From positions 248,001 to 312,000 of the forward strand of contig JADJXT010000002.1 of NCBI GenBank assembly GCA_016720115.1: a stretch of 64,000 nt of DNA. Reading direction: 5' to 3'. The DNA comes from Sphingomonadales bacterium. Lineage in GTDB: Bacteria; Pseudomonadota; Alphaproteobacteria; Sphingomonadales; Sphingomonadaceae. Each line of letters begins with the position of its first letter. Position 1 is the stretch's first letter. Positions 24,652 through 33,623 of this stretch are shown here, in pieces. The notes below the pieces were generated by a model. That model had not been told where the DNA came from. It was given only the letters and a program-made list of their open reading frames with translations, and did not search any database. The translations under genes were made by a program, and so were the position numbers.

Positions 24652-26520
24652 GTGCAGCACCCCGGCCCCGTTCTTTCCCGCCGCCAGACCATCACCGGCA
24701 TCGGCGCCAGCGTTGCCGCTTTGGCACTCGGAGGATGCGGGCGAAGCCAATCGGGCGTCGCGTCGACACCGCAGGTACCGGGTTCGGGTGCATCAAAAGC
24801 GTCTGCGCTGCTCGATTCGGTTGCCGAAAATCTGCTTGCGCTCTCCCCCGAAGGTGCAACTTCGCTGGGTATTGACACCGGCGCGCGCGCCGCGATGCGG
24901 GGAAGGCTCGCGGATCGCTCGGCTGCAGGCCAGAAGGCCGTGGCAGATACGCTGGCCGCAGACCTTGAACGCATCCGGGCGTTTGACACGGCAGGCCTCG
25001 ATCATGCGACGCGCACCAGCCTAGCGGTGGTCGAAAGCGCCTATGACGTCGCGCTGGCGGGATTCGCCCTGCCCTATGGCGATGTGGCCGTGGGCGGCTG
25101 GCGCAACACGCCCTATGTCGTCATCCAGAATGTCGGCGCTTATCTCGATATCCCCCGCTTCCTCGACAGCGACCATCCTGTGCGCAATAGCGAGGATGCG
25201 CAAGCCTATCTGTCACGGCTCGAATCCTATCCGGCAGCGCTCGACGGAGAAACCGGACGTTTGCAGGATGCCGCCGGAAAAGGGCTGATCGCCCCTGCCT
25301 TTCTGATCGAAAAGGCCATCCGCCAGATGGAGCAGAGCGTGGCCGGGGTCCGGCAAGGCGGCGGGCTTTCGGAAAGCATCGAACGGCGGACAAAGGCGCA
25401 GGGCATATCGGGCAATTGGGGAGAGCAGGCCACGCAGATCGCGCGCGAAAAGGTGGCACCCGCGCTCGAACGGCAACTGGCCGAACTCAAGGCTCAACTG
25501 CCCAGGGCAACCATGGATGCGGGCATGTGGGCGCGGCCGCAGGGCGGTGCCTTTTACGCCTGGGCGCTCCGCGCCAGCACGACGACACGCATGAGCCCCG
25601 AAGAAGTCCACCAGATGGGCCTCGACGAATTGCGCAACCTGCACGGCAGGATGGATCCCATCCTCAAAAGCCTGGGCTATACCAGCGGTTCGGTGGGCGC
25701 GCGCATGAATGCTCTGGCCAAAGACCCGCGCTACCAGTTCAGCGAGGGCGATGCTGGCCGTGCCGAAATCATGGCCTTTATCGACCAGTGGCTGGGGAAA
25801 ATCCGCGCCGAACTGCCGCGCGCGTTCCGCACGCTGGTGCGCGGCAATCTGGAGGTCAAGCGCCTGCCGCCCGAAGAAGAACCCGGCGCGCCCGGCGCCT
25901 ATGGCGGCGCCGGTTCCATCGATGGTTCGATCCCCGGCAAATTCTGGATCAACCTGCGCACCACCGATCTGCACAGCAAATACAGCCTGCCCGACCTCGC
26001 CTTTCACGAAGCGATTCCCGGCCATGTCTGGCAGGGCGAATATGCCAATCAGATGCCGCTGATCCGCACCATGCTGGCCTTCAACGCCTATAGCGAGGGT
26101 TGGGCGCTTTACGCTGAACAGCTCGCCGACGAGCTGGGGCTGTATGACGATTATCAGGTCGGTCGCCTCGGCTATCTGCAATCGCTCGCTTTCCGCGCGT
26201 GCCGACTGGTCGTCGACACCGGCCTGCACGCAAAGCGCTGGACGCGCGAACAGGGCGTGCGCTTTTTCGTCGAGGAGAATGGATCCAACCCGCTGGAGGT
26301 TGCGAGCGAGGTCGATCGCTATTGCAGCTGGCCGGGGCAGGCCTGCGGTTACAAGGTCGGCCACAGCGAAATCGTCCGCCAGCGGGGGCTTGCGCAGGCT
26401 GCTCTGGGCAGTCGCTATGACCTGCGCGACTTCAACGGCACCGTGGTGCGCGGCGGCAATGTTCCGCTCGACGTTCTGGCAAAGAATGTCGCCGAATATG
26501 TAGCGGGCGCCAAAGCGTAA
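24652..26520 (+). CDS. DUF885-family exported metalloprotein, Tat-type lipoprotein signal
   Basis: The 622-residue protein begins at GTG with GGAG 7 bases ahead. SRRQTITGIG with a following hydrophobic segment resembles a twin-arginine signal, and LALGGC (Cys at about residue 29) is a lipobox, so it may be a Tat-exported lipoprotein. The core matches DUF885 (uncharacterised, M32-like peptidase). FHEAIPGH at about residue 452 is the likely metal site, with the Glu of YSEGWALYAEQ as a further ligand. It probably cleaves peptides in the periplasm, but no substrate is known. Convergent with pckA. Confidence 0.85.
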   Translation: MQHPGPVLSRRQTITGIGASVAALALGGCGRSQSGVASTPQVPGSGASKASALLDSVAENLLALSPEGATSLGIDTGARAAMRGRLADRSAAGQKAVADTLAADLERIRAFDTAGLDHATRTSLAVVESAYDVALAGFALPYGDVAVGGWRNTPYVVIQNVGAYLDIPRFLDSDHPVRNSEDAQAYLSRLESYPAALDGETGRLQDAAGKGLIAPAFLIEKAIRQMEQSVAGVRQGGGLSESIERRTKAQGISGNWGEQATQIAREKVAPALERQLAELKAQLPRATMDAGMWARPQGGAFYAWALRASTTTRMSPEEVHQMGLDELRNLHGRMDPILKSLGYTSGSVGARMNALAKDPRYQFSEGDAGRAEIMAFIDQWLGKIRAELPRAFRTLVRGNLEVKRLPPEEEPGAPGAYGGAGSIDGSIPGKFWINLRTTDLHSKYSLPDLAFHEAIPGHVWQGEYANQMPLIRTMLAFNAYSEGWALYAEQLADELGLYDDYQVGRLGYLQSLAFRACRLVVDTGLHAKRWTREQGVRFFVEENGSNPLEVASEVDRYCSWPGQACGYKVGHSEIVRQRGLAQAALGSRYDLRDFNGTVVRGGNVPLDVLAKNVAEYVAGAKA

Positions 26521-26584
26521 TTGACAGCGGGGTCTGTCGGATTGGTGTCCGGCAGGCCTTAACATTAATCCCGGCAAAGGCCGA

Positions 26585-26612
26585 CTCCCGGGACAATCCA
26601 TATTGTCCCGAG
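26585..26612. terminator. Hairpin between convergent DUF885 gene and pckA, possible bidirectional terminator
   Basis: CGGGACAAT (26589-26597) pairs with ATTGTCCCG (26602-26610) across a 4-base loop and is flanked by CTC/GAG. No T-run follows on either strand, so the role is only suggested by its position between two convergent genes. Confidence 0.5.
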
Positions 26613-26618
26613 TTGCGG

Positions 26619-28220
26619 TCAGGCAGCCGTCGGTGCTGCCTGTTTCACGCCTTCGTCGACATGCTGTTCGAATTGTTCGAAATTGTCGATGAACGCCTGC
26701 ACCAGTTTCTGCGCGGTCGCATCATAGGCCGCCTTGTCGGCCCATGCCTCGCGTGGGTCTAGGATCTTGCTGTCCACGCCGGGCACCGCGACCGGGAATT
26801 CGAACCCGAAATTGGGATCCTTGCGGAACTCGGCATCGTTCAGGCTGCCGTCCAGCGCCGCGTTGAGGAGCGCGCGGGTTGCCTTGATCGGCATACGGCT
26901 GATCCCCGGATCGGTGGCTTTGCCGCCCGTCCAACCGGTGTTGACCAGCCAGCAGGTGACCCCGCCCTTGGCGATACGCTCCTTGAGGAGATTGCCATAG
27001 ACGCTGGGATGGCGCGGCATGAAGGGTGCGCCGAAGCAGGTCGAGAAAGTTGCGGTCGGCTCGGTCACGCCGATCTCCGTTCCGGCAACGCGCGCGGTGT
27101 AGCCCGAAAGGAAGTGGTACATCGCCTGATCGGGCGTCAGCCGCGCGATCGGCGGCAGCACACCATAGGCATCTGCCGTCAGCATGATGATGTTCTTCGG
27201 CACCGGCCCCAGATTATCCTTCGACGCATTGGGGATGAAATCGATCGGATAGGAACCGCGGCTGTTTTCGGCGAGGCTGTTGTCGTTGAAATCCAGCTCG
27301 CGGGTTTCGGCATCCATCACCACATTTTCGAGTACGGTGCCGAAACGCTTGGTGGTTGCGAAAATTTCCGGCTCCGCTTCTGCCGACAGGTTGATCATCT
27401 TGGCATAGCAGCCGCCTTCGAAGTTGAAGACTGCGGTATCGGACCAGCCATGCTCATCATCGCCGATGAGCGTGCGGCTGGCATCTGCCGACAATGTGGT
27501 CTTGCCTGTCCCCGAAAGGCCGAAAAAGATCGCCGTGTCGCCGTTGGCGCCAATATTGGCCGAGCAGTGCATTGGCATCACGCCCTGCTCGGGCAGCAGA
27601 TAGTTGAGGATACCGAAAACCGACTTCTTCATTTCACCCGCATAGGCCGTGCCGCCGATCAGGATCAGCTTTTCGGTGAAGTTGACGGCAATCACCGTCT
27701 CGCTGCGGCAGCCATGGCGCGCCGGATCGGCACGGAAGCTCGGCAAGTCGATGATGGTGTATTCGGGCGCCAGGCCTGCCAGTTCGTCAGCTTCAGGGCG
27801 AACCAGCAGCGTGCGAATGAACAGGTTGTGCCAGGCGAGTTCGTTGATGACCCGCACATTGACGCGATATTCCGGCTGCGAACCGCCGAAAAGATCGGCG
27901 ACGTAGAGCTTGTCCCTGGCCGCAAGCGCCGCGAAAAAATCTTCTTTCAGCGCGGCAAAATGTGCAGGATCCATTGCAACATTGGTCTTTCCCCAATGAA
28001 TGCTGTTTTCGGTGGTTGCATCGCGAACGATGAATTTGTCCGAAGCCGATCGTCCGGTGTGCTTACCGGTCTGCACGACCAGCGGGCCGTCTTTTGCAAG
28101 CTTGCCCTCACCATTGGCCAGCGCCGATTCGACCAGTTGCGCTGTTCCGAGATTCCAGAAAATCTTGGCAGGGGTTACAATGCCTTGTTTTTCAAGCGAG
28201 AAGTTCGGCGTAGCGGACAC
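26619..28220 (-). CDS. pckA: Phosphoenolpyruvate carboxykinase (ATP)
   Basis: About 533 residues. It converts oxaloacetate and ATP to phosphoenolpyruvate in gluconeogenesis. The P-loop GLSGTGKTTLSAD, the GDDEHGWSDTAVFNFEGGCYAK segment and the KTHTGRSA-like KHTGRSA site are characteristic of the ATP form. I prefer GTG 28220 (AAGGAAG just ahead) to the ATG at 28250, which would add 10 residues. The gene is divergent from chvI, the usual arrangement in alphaproteobacteria, where ChvG/ChvI has been reported to affect pckA expression. Confidence 0.96.
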   Translation of the reverse strand: MSATPNFSLEKQGIVTPAKIFWNLGTAQLVESALANGEGKLAKDGPLVVQTGKHTGRSASDKFIVRDATTENSIHWGKTNVAMDPAHFAALKEDFFAALAARDKLYVADLFGGSQPEYRVNVRVINELAWHNLFIRTLLVRPEADELAGLAPEYTIIDLPSFRADPARHGCRSETVIAVNFTEKLILIGGTAYAGEMKKSVFGILNYLLPEQGVMPMHCSANIGANGDTAIFFGLSGTGKTTLSADASRTLIGDDEHGWSDTAVFNFEGGCYAKMINLSAEAEPEIFATTKRFGTVLENVVMDAETRELDFNDNSLAENSRGSYPIDFIPNASKDNLGPVPKNIIMLTADAYGVLPPIARLTPDQAMYHFLSGYTARVAGTEIGVTEPTATFSTCFGAPFMPRHPSVYGNLLKERIAKGGVTCWLVNTGWTGGKATDPGISRMPIKATRALLNAALDGSLNDAEFRKDPNFGFEFPVAVPGVDSKILDPREAWADKAAYDATAQKLVQAFIDNFEQFEQHVDEGVKQAAPTAA

Positions 28221-28406
28221 GGTAGCTTCCTTTGTGCGAGAGTTGTGCATAGGTATGCACGAATGCTGATGCGCCCCTAAACTACGGCTGGCTCCACGTC
28301 AAACGCTCGCCGCAGCAATTTACGCAAAGAAAATTGTCACACTCTGCAACACTGACTTTTGCTCTCGGCATTGAAGCTTTCCCCTGCCCTTCCTATAAGC
28401 GCCGCA

Positions 28407-29114
28407 ATGTCCGCATCCATCGCCCTCGTCGACGACGATCGCAATATACTGACCTCGGTCTCAATCGCCATGCAGGCGGAAGGCTATGTCACGCGTCTCT
28501 ACCCCGATGGAGAGGCTGCGCTGAAGGCATTGATCGAAAACCCTGCCGACCTCGGTATCTTCGATATCAAGATGCCGCGCATGGACGGGCTCGAATTGCT
28601 GCGCCGCCTGCGCGAAAAAACAGACATGCCGGTGATATTCCTGACTTCGAAGGATGAAGAACTGGACGAGGCCCTCGGCCTGGCAATGGGCGCGGACGAT
28701 TACATCACCAAACCCTTCTCGCAACGCCTGCTAATCGCACGGGTCAAGGCCATTTTGCGCAGAACCGCGGTGCGCAGCCGGGCGGCGGAAGAAGAGAATC
28801 GGGACGAACCGGAGCCATTGTTGCGCGGCGAACTGGAGATGGATCCGGCCAGGCACCATGTGAAATGGAAGGGCAAACCAATAACCCTGACGGTCACGGA
28901 ATTCATGATTCTCGAAGCCCTCGCTGCGCGCCCCGGCGTTGTGCGCACGCGCGGGCAGTTGATGGACATTGCCTATCAGGACGATGTCTATGTGGACGAT
29001 CGCACTATCGACAGCCACATCAAGCGATTGCGTCGCAAGTTCCGCGAAATCGATGCCGAATTTTCCGCAATCGACACATTATACGGTGCAGGATATCGCT
29101 TTGCAGACGCCTGA
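28407..29114 (+). CDS. chvI: ChvI-type response regulator
   Basis: About 235 residues. Receiver domain with acidic DDD pair near residue 9, phospho-acceptor Asp53 (GIFDIKMPRMDG) and the Lys of YITKPF, followed by an OmpR-type winged-helix domain (VRTRGQLMDIAY, IDSHIKRLRRKF). It is partnered with the following histidine kinase. In rhizobia, ChvG/ChvI respond to acid and envelope stress, and regulate exopolysaccharide and metabolic genes. The chosen start is ATG 28407; the frame stays open back to a TTG at 28359, but the sequence homology begins at MSASIALVDDD. Confidence 0.94.
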   Translation: MSASIALVDDDRNILTSVSIAMQAEGYVTRLYPDGEAALKALIENPADLGIFDIKMPRMDGLELLRRLREKTDMPVIFLTSKDEELDEALGLAMGADDYITKPFSQRLLIARVKAILRRTAVRSRAAEEENRDEPEPLLRGELEMDPARHHVKWKGKPITLTVTEFMILEALAARPGVVRTRGQLMDIAYQDDVYVDDRTIDSHIKRLRRKFREIDAEFSAIDTLYGAGYRFADA

Positions 29115-30669
29115 TACCGAAAGGTTCCAGTTGCGCTGGAGCCGAAAGCTGTCGCTCACTTCCCGCATCTTGGCGGTGAACCTGTTTGCGCTCGCACTGA
29201 TGGCAAGCGGGCTGTTCTTCCTCGACAGCTATCGTACCCGATTGGTGGCCGAGCGCCAATCGGCTGCAGAATCGCAAGTCCGGTTGCTGGCAAGCAGCCT
29301 GACGGCGATGTCAGACGAGGAAGACAAGGTTGCACTGGCGCAATTCGCACGCAACGAAGAGTTGCGCGTGCGGCTCTATGGCAAAGGTGGGATCAAGACC
29401 TATGACAGCCTGTCGGCGACCGGACCCACTTTCGAGCTGATAGATCCAGACAAAGAGCCGTTGCGAAAAACCGCAGCGCGCTGGATCGACCGGGCGTTCG
29501 ATTTCATTGTTCGGGCTTCCGACCTTGATCAGTATAGCGAACCGAAGCTGGACACAGCATCCGCATGGCCTGAACTGTCTGCTTTGAAGGCAGGGGAAAG
29601 CCAGTCGCTGGTCCGCTTTGCGCCCGACCTGACTCATGTGGTGACGGCGGCAACGGCATTGCCCGACGGTGCAACCAAATTGCTGACGACCGGAAACCCC
29701 CGCGATATCCGTTCGCTGGTGCGCGCGGAAAGGTTCAGCATCGGCGTGTTCATGTTCGCCGTGCTGGGGATATCGGTCCTGCTCTCGCTGTTTCTTGCGC
29801 GGACAATTGTCAGGCCGTTGCAATATCTGGCGCGCGCGTCGGTACGGGTCCGTCTGGGCAGATCGCCCGATGTCACCATCCCGCGCATGCCTTCGCGCCG
29901 CGACGAGATCGGGATGCTCGCACGGGCATTGTCGGATATGAGCAGCGCGCTGCGCCAGCGTATCGATGCAACGGAGGCCTTTGCCGCAGATGTCGCGCAC
30001 GAGATCAAGAATCCGCTCGCCTCGCTGCGCTCCGCGCTCGACGGCATCGAAAGCGCAGACAAGCCAGAAATCCGCGAACAATTGATGGCTGTGGCCCATG
30101 CCGACGTCCGCCGAATGGATCGGCTTATCAGCGATATTTCGGATGCCAGCCGGATCGATGCCCAACTCGCCAAGGCGAATTTCGAACCAATCGACATGGG
30201 CGACATGATCGAACAGTTGCTCGAAGCGCGCGAAAGCCGCGATGCAGATGGCAATGTCCGCATCGCCTTTGCCCGCCCGCGCAAGGGCATCACCGTCATC
30301 ATGGGTGAGGATATCCGCATCGAACGAGTCCTGACCAATCTGCTGGATAACGCCGTGTCCTTTTCACCGCCCGACGGCGTGGTAGAAATTTCGGCCACCC
30401 GCAGCGAAGATGAAGTGATCGTGCGGATCAGCGACCAGGGCCCCGGCATCCCGCCGCACGAACGCGAAACCGTTTTCCGCCGCTTCCACAGCGCGCGACC
30501 CGAGGCAGAGGGTTTTGGCAAACATAGCGGATTGGGCCTAGCAATTGCCCGCACCATTATCGAAGGCCATCATGGCAGCATCAGCGTCGACGATCGCGAA
30601 GACGGATTGCAAGGTGCCTGTTTCCGCATAAGCTTGCCCGTCGCGCAGCCGCCGGAACCGCAGGGATGA
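29101..30669 (+). CDS. chvG: ChvG-type membrane sensor histidine kinase
   Basis: About 522 residues. It has an N-terminal membrane helix (near residues 20-45), a periplasmic sensor region of about 150 residues, a second helix (near 215-240), a HAMP linker, a HisKA domain with His300 (VAHEIKNPLASLRSAL), an N box (NLLDNAVSFSP) and G boxes (DQGPGIPPHE, GLGLAIARTIIEGHHG). The start is uncertain: TTG 29101, which overlaps chvI by 14 bases and has AGGAT ahead, is my choice; an upstream in-frame GTG at 29086 is an alternative. It overlaps hprK by 4 bases at its end. Confidence 0.9.
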   Translation: MQTPDTERFQLRWSRKLSLTSRILAVNLFALALMASGLFFLDSYRTRLVAERQSAAESQVRLLASSLTAMSDEEDKVALAQFARNEELRVRLYGKGGIKTYDSLSATGPTFELIDPDKEPLRKTAARWIDRAFDFIVRASDLDQYSEPKLDTASAWPELSALKAGESQSLVRFAPDLTHVVTAATALPDGATKLLTTGNPRDIRSLVRAERFSIGVFMFAVLGISVLLSLFLARTIVRPLQYLARASVRVRLGRSPDVTIPRMPSRRDEIGMLARALSDMSSALRQRIDATEAFAADVAHEIKNPLASLRSALDGIESADKPEIREQLMAVAHADVRRMDRLISDISDASRIDAQLAKANFEPIDMGDMIEQLLEARESRDADGNVRIAFARPRKGITVIMGEDIRIERVLTNLLDNAVSFSPPDGVVEISATRSEDEVIVRISDQGPGIPPHERETVFRRFHSARPEAEGFGKHSGLGLAIARTIIEGHHGSISVDDREDGLQGACFRISLPVAQPPEPQG

Positions 30670-31154
30670 CCCAAACATCGCCAGGTCGTTGCTTGGTACA
30701 TGCTACAGCGGTCGCACTGGACGGCAGGGCAATTCTCTTGCTCGGCCCGTCTGGTAGCGGCAAATCCGATCTTGCGCTGCGCTTGATCGACAAAGGTGCC
30801 ATCCTGGTCTGCGACGATTATTGCGACATTGTCGATGGCGTCGATGGCCCGCAAGTCGTTGCAAAGGCTTCTATCGCCGGAAAGATCGAAATACGCGGCG
30901 TGGGAATTGTCGCAACACCCCATATTGCACGCGCGCAGATTGCAATGGCCCTCCATCTCGATACGTTGCCAGACCGGATGCCGCAAACAAACCAGAACTC
31001 GAATATCGTCGGCTGGTCAATTCCGAGCTTTGCCATCGCAGCGTTCGAAGCGTCCGCACCGCTTAAAGCGATTGCCCTGCTTCGACTGGTTGTTGACGCA
31101 AGGCGGCATCCGGTGCGATTGGAAACACCGAGTTACAATCGGGGCGACACATGA
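30666..31154 (+). CDS. hprK: HPr kinase/phosphorylase, short alphaproteobacterial form
   Basis: The 162-residue protein contains only the kinase domain, lacking the N-terminal domain of Firmicute HprK. Visible features are a histidine near the start (CLVHATAVAL, His12), the Walker A GPSGSGKSDLALRL (27-40) and the signature IEIRGVGIV. It phosphorylates HPr on serine and reverses the reaction, which controls the regulatory PTS. It lies between chvG and rapZ, with 4-base overlaps on both sides. Confidence 0.93.
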   Translation: MTQTSPGRCLVHATAVALDGRAILLLGPSGSGKSDLALRLIDKGAILVCDDYCDIVDGVDGPQVVAKASIAGKIEIRGVGIVATPHIARAQIAMALHLDTLPDRMPQTNQNSNIVGWSIPSFAIAAFEASAPLKAIALLRLVVDARRHPVRLETPSYNRGDT

Positions 31155-32086
31155 ACAGAAGCGGCACGAACAAGATCATGCTGGTCACCGGCCTTTCAGG
31201 CGCCGGCAAGTCGACCGTACTTAACACGCTCGAAGATCTGGGCTGGGAAGCGGTCGACAATTTTCCTATCCGGCTGGCCAAATCGCTGCTGGACCTTCCC
31301 CCTGCCGAAGCTCTGGTAGAGGCCGGAATGCCTCTGGCGATTGGTTTTGACAGCCGTACACGAGGTTTCGAACCCGCAAAGCTGATCGCCGAGATCAAGC
31401 AGTTGCAGCAGCGCTCTGATATTGAAATCATGACGCTGTTCCTCGACTGCGCCGGTGCCGAAATCGAGCGGCGCTACGCCGAGACGCGACGGCGCCATCC
31501 ATTGGCACAAGACCGCCCTGCCATTGATGGCATCGCTCAGGAACGCGCCCTGATGGAGCCGCTGCGCGATTGGTCCGACCTTGTCATCGATACCAGCCGC
31601 ATGACGGCCAGCGATCTGCAGACTGAAATTCGCGACCGTTTTCGCCTGCCGGATGGAAAAATGACGGTGTCGCTTGTCAGCTTCGGCTTTTCGCGCGGCG
31701 TGCCGCCCAATGCAGACCTGATTTTTGACCTGCGCTTTCTGAGAAACCCGCATTGGGATGCGGAGTTGCGCCCTATGACCGGGCTCGACCAGGCAGTCGG
31801 CGATTATGTCGCCTCCGACCCGGCCTATGACGGCGCAAAAGGCCGGATCGCAGACCTGCTGCGCTACCTGCTTCCGCTCTATGATGCACAGGGCAAAGCC
31901 TATGTCACGATTGCCTTCGGCTGCACCGGAGGGCGCCACAGATCGGTCTTTGTGACCGAACAATTTGCCCGGCTGTTGCGCGAGGACGGCTACTCACCCA
32001 GCGTAAAACATCGCAATCTGCATGCAAGGCCGGTTGACGCGCTCGAATGGCAAGGTAATCAGGCGCGCCCCATGTATAACGATTAA
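31151..32086 (+). CDS. rapZ: RapZ/YvcJ-type RNase adapter protein
   Basis: The 311-residue P-loop protein has Walker A GLSGAGKST (14-22), the DNFPI stretch, and the C-terminal signature GCTGGRHRSVFVTE. RapZ adapts RNase E to the sRNA GlmZ in enteric bacteria; in alphaproteobacteria the gene lies with PTS genes and glucosamine control through GlmZ has not been shown. The gene overlaps hprK by 4 bases. A 44-base gap separates it from the next gene. Confidence 0.95.
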   Translation: MNRSGTNKIMLVTGLSGAGKSTVLNTLEDLGWEAVDNFPIRLAKSLLDLPPAEALVEAGMPLAIGFDSRTRGFEPAKLIAEIKQLQQRSDIEIMTLFLDCAGAEIERRYAETRRRHPLAQDRPAIDGIAQERALMEPLRDWSDLVIDTSRMTASDLQTEIRDRFRLPDGKMTVSLVSFGFSRGVPPNADLIFDLRFLRNPHWDAELRPMTGLDQAVGDYVASDPAYDGAKGRIADLLRYLLPLYDAQGKAYVTIAFGCTGGRHRSVFVTEQFARLLREDGYSPSVKHRNLHARPVDALEWQGNQARPMYND

Positions 32087-32130
32087 ATGCAGTTTGGGGT
32101 TTCAAACAGGGATATGGTAGCGGTAAGCGC

Positions 32131-32535
32131 ATGATCGGACTGGTTTTGGTGACCCACGGCACATTGGCGAGCGAATTTGTCGTCGCCATGGAGCATGTGG
32201 TAGGCCCGCAGAAACAGATAGCCACCATCTGTATTGGCCCGCACGACGACATGGAATCGCGTCGCCGGGAGATTTCGCATGCCATCAAGGAAGTCGACAG
32301 CGGCGACGGGGTTATCATCCTGTCCGACCTGTTCGGCGGCACACCTTCCAATCTTGCCATTTCACTGCTTGAAGTCGGCAAGGTGGAGGTGATTGCCGGG
32401 GTCAACCTTCCGATGCTCATCCGCCTCGAAAGCGCACGCAAGAATATGAGCGTAGCCGACGCGGTGCTCGCTGCTCGCGATGCAGGGCGCAAATATATCA
32501 GCGTCGCCTCTGAATTGCTGGAGGCATCGAGATGA
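32131..32535 (+). CDS. PTS EIIA component, mannose (EIIA-Man) type
   Basis: The 134-residue protein starts MIGLVLVTHGTLASEF, with phospho-acceptor His9, and has DLFGGTPSNLA, the IIA-Man signature. There is no matching IIB/IIC/IID gene here. In alphaproteobacteria the EIIA-Man acts with HPr and HprK as a regulatory phosphorelay rather than a sugar transporter. It overlaps ptsH by 4 bases. Confidence 0.92.
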   Translation: MIGLVLVTHGTLASEFVVAMEHVVGPQKQIATICIGPHDDMESRRREISHAIKEVDSGDGVIILSDLFGGTPSNLAISLLEVGKVEVIAGVNLPMLIRLESARKNMSVADAVLAARDAGRKYISVASELLEASR

Positions 32536-32810
32536 GCCGGGTCAGCCGGGCGCTGACCATCGTCAACCAAAAGGGCCTGCACGCGCGGGCTAGCGCAAAA
32601 TTTGTGACTTTTGTCAGCCGTTTGCCTGAAGGCCTTAAGGTCGAGGTTGAAAAAGACGGGCAAGTGGTGACCGGAACTTCGATCATGGGCCTGATGATGC
32701 TGGGTGCGGCAAAGGGCAGCGACATCGTCTTGCATGTAGAGGGTGAAGGTTCCGACATGGCACTCGAAAAGCTGGCCGGGCTTGTGACAGACGGCTTCGG
32801 CGAAGACTGA
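32532..32810 (+). CDS. ptsH: HPr phosphocarrier protein
   Basis: The 92-residue protein is the phosphocarrier of the PTS. It retains His17 (KGLHARAS), the site for enzyme I phosphorylation, and Ser50 (TGTSIMGLM), the site for HprK. No enzyme I (ptsI/ptsP) gene is in the window, so phosphate must enter from a distant gene. It overlaps the EIIA gene by 4 bases and is followed by an rRNA/tRNA methyltransferase gene after 6 bases. Confidence 0.96.
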   Translation: MSRVSRALTIVNQKGLHARASAKFVTFVSRLPEGLKVEVEKDGQVVTGTSIMGLMMLGAAKGSDIVLHVEGEGSDMALEKLAGLVTDGFGED

Positions 32811-32816
32811 GCCATC

Positions 32817-33620
32817 ATGCGCCGGGAAATAACCGGATTTTCCAATCCACTGGTAAAACAGGTCCGGTCCTTGCGCGAAAAAAAGCACCGCAAGCGCGAA
32901 GGCCTGTTTCTCGCTGAAGGCCTCCGCATCCTGACCGAGGCGCGCGAAGCCGGCTATCTCCCCGAAATGCTGTTCCGCTGTACCGACCGGGATGCACACA
33001 GCCTTGAAATCGCGCTCGAAGGCGACGTACTAGCGGCGGGCGGCGATATCATTGAAACCAGTGCAGATATTCTCTCAAAACTCTCCGGCAAGGACAATCC
33101 CCAGACGGTCATCGGCGTCTATCGCGAAACCGCAACGCCGCTCGAATCGCTCGACCGGAATAGCGCCGAAATCTGGCTGGTTGCACAGGCGATGCGCGAT
33201 CCCGGCAATTTGGGCACGATGCTGCGCACGGGCGATGCCGTAGGCGCGGGCGGACTCGTCCTGCTCGACGATTGCACAGATCCGTTTTCGGTCGAAGCAG
33301 TGCGGGCGAGCATGGGAGCGATTTTCACGCAGAAACTGGTGCAATGCCGCTGGGACGAATTCCTGCCCTGGCTGCGCAACGGGCCGGGGCAGTTGATCGG
33401 CACCAGCCTGCAGACCGAAGTCGACTATCAAACGCCCGCTTATCGGGCGCCATGCTTCATCCTGACGGGGAACGAGGCACAGGGCCTGCCCGAAGCCTAT
33501 GAGGAGGAATGCGACCTGCTGGTGAAAATGCCGATGCGGGGGAAAGCCGACAGTTTGAACGCGGCAGTGGCCACCGCAGTGATGGCCTATGAAGTTGTCA
33601 ACCAGTTTCGTCGCGGTTGA
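32817..33620 (+). CDS. RNA 2'-O-methyltransferase, TrmH/SpoU family
   Basis: The 267-residue protein has an N-terminal substrate-binding domain (REITGFSNPLVKQVRSLREKKHRKREGLFLAEG) and a SPOUT knot domain with AQAMRDPGNLGTMLRTGDAVGAGGLVL, LTGNEAQGLPE and the C-terminal MPMRGKADSLNAAVATAVMAYE. These are the TrmH/RlmB motifs for 2'-O-methylation of rRNA or tRNA; the exact target is not evident. It sits 6 bases after ptsH, an association seen in several alphaproteobacterial genomes. Convergent with rmuC. Confidence 0.9.
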   Translation: MRREITGFSNPLVKQVRSLREKKHRKREGLFLAEGLRILTEAREAGYLPEMLFRCTDRDAHSLEIALEGDVLAAGGDIIETSADILSKLSGKDNPQTVIGVYRETATPLESLDRNSAEIWLVAQAMRDPGNLGTMLRTGDAVGAGGLVLLDDCTDPFSVEAVRASMGAIFTQKLVQCRWDEFLPWLRNGPGQLIGTSLQTEVDYQTPAYRAPCFILTGNEAQGLPEAYEEECDLLVKMPMRGKADSLNAAVATAVMAYEVVNQFRRG

Positions 33621-33623
33621 CCG

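Noticed and set aside
25213..26601. 462-residue open frame opposite the DUF885 gene
   Set aside because: Shadow of a gene with conserved metal motifs on the plus strand.
27009..28280. 423-residue open frame opposite pckA
   Set aside because: pckA is certain from its P-loop and length; the opposite frame has no homology I recognise.
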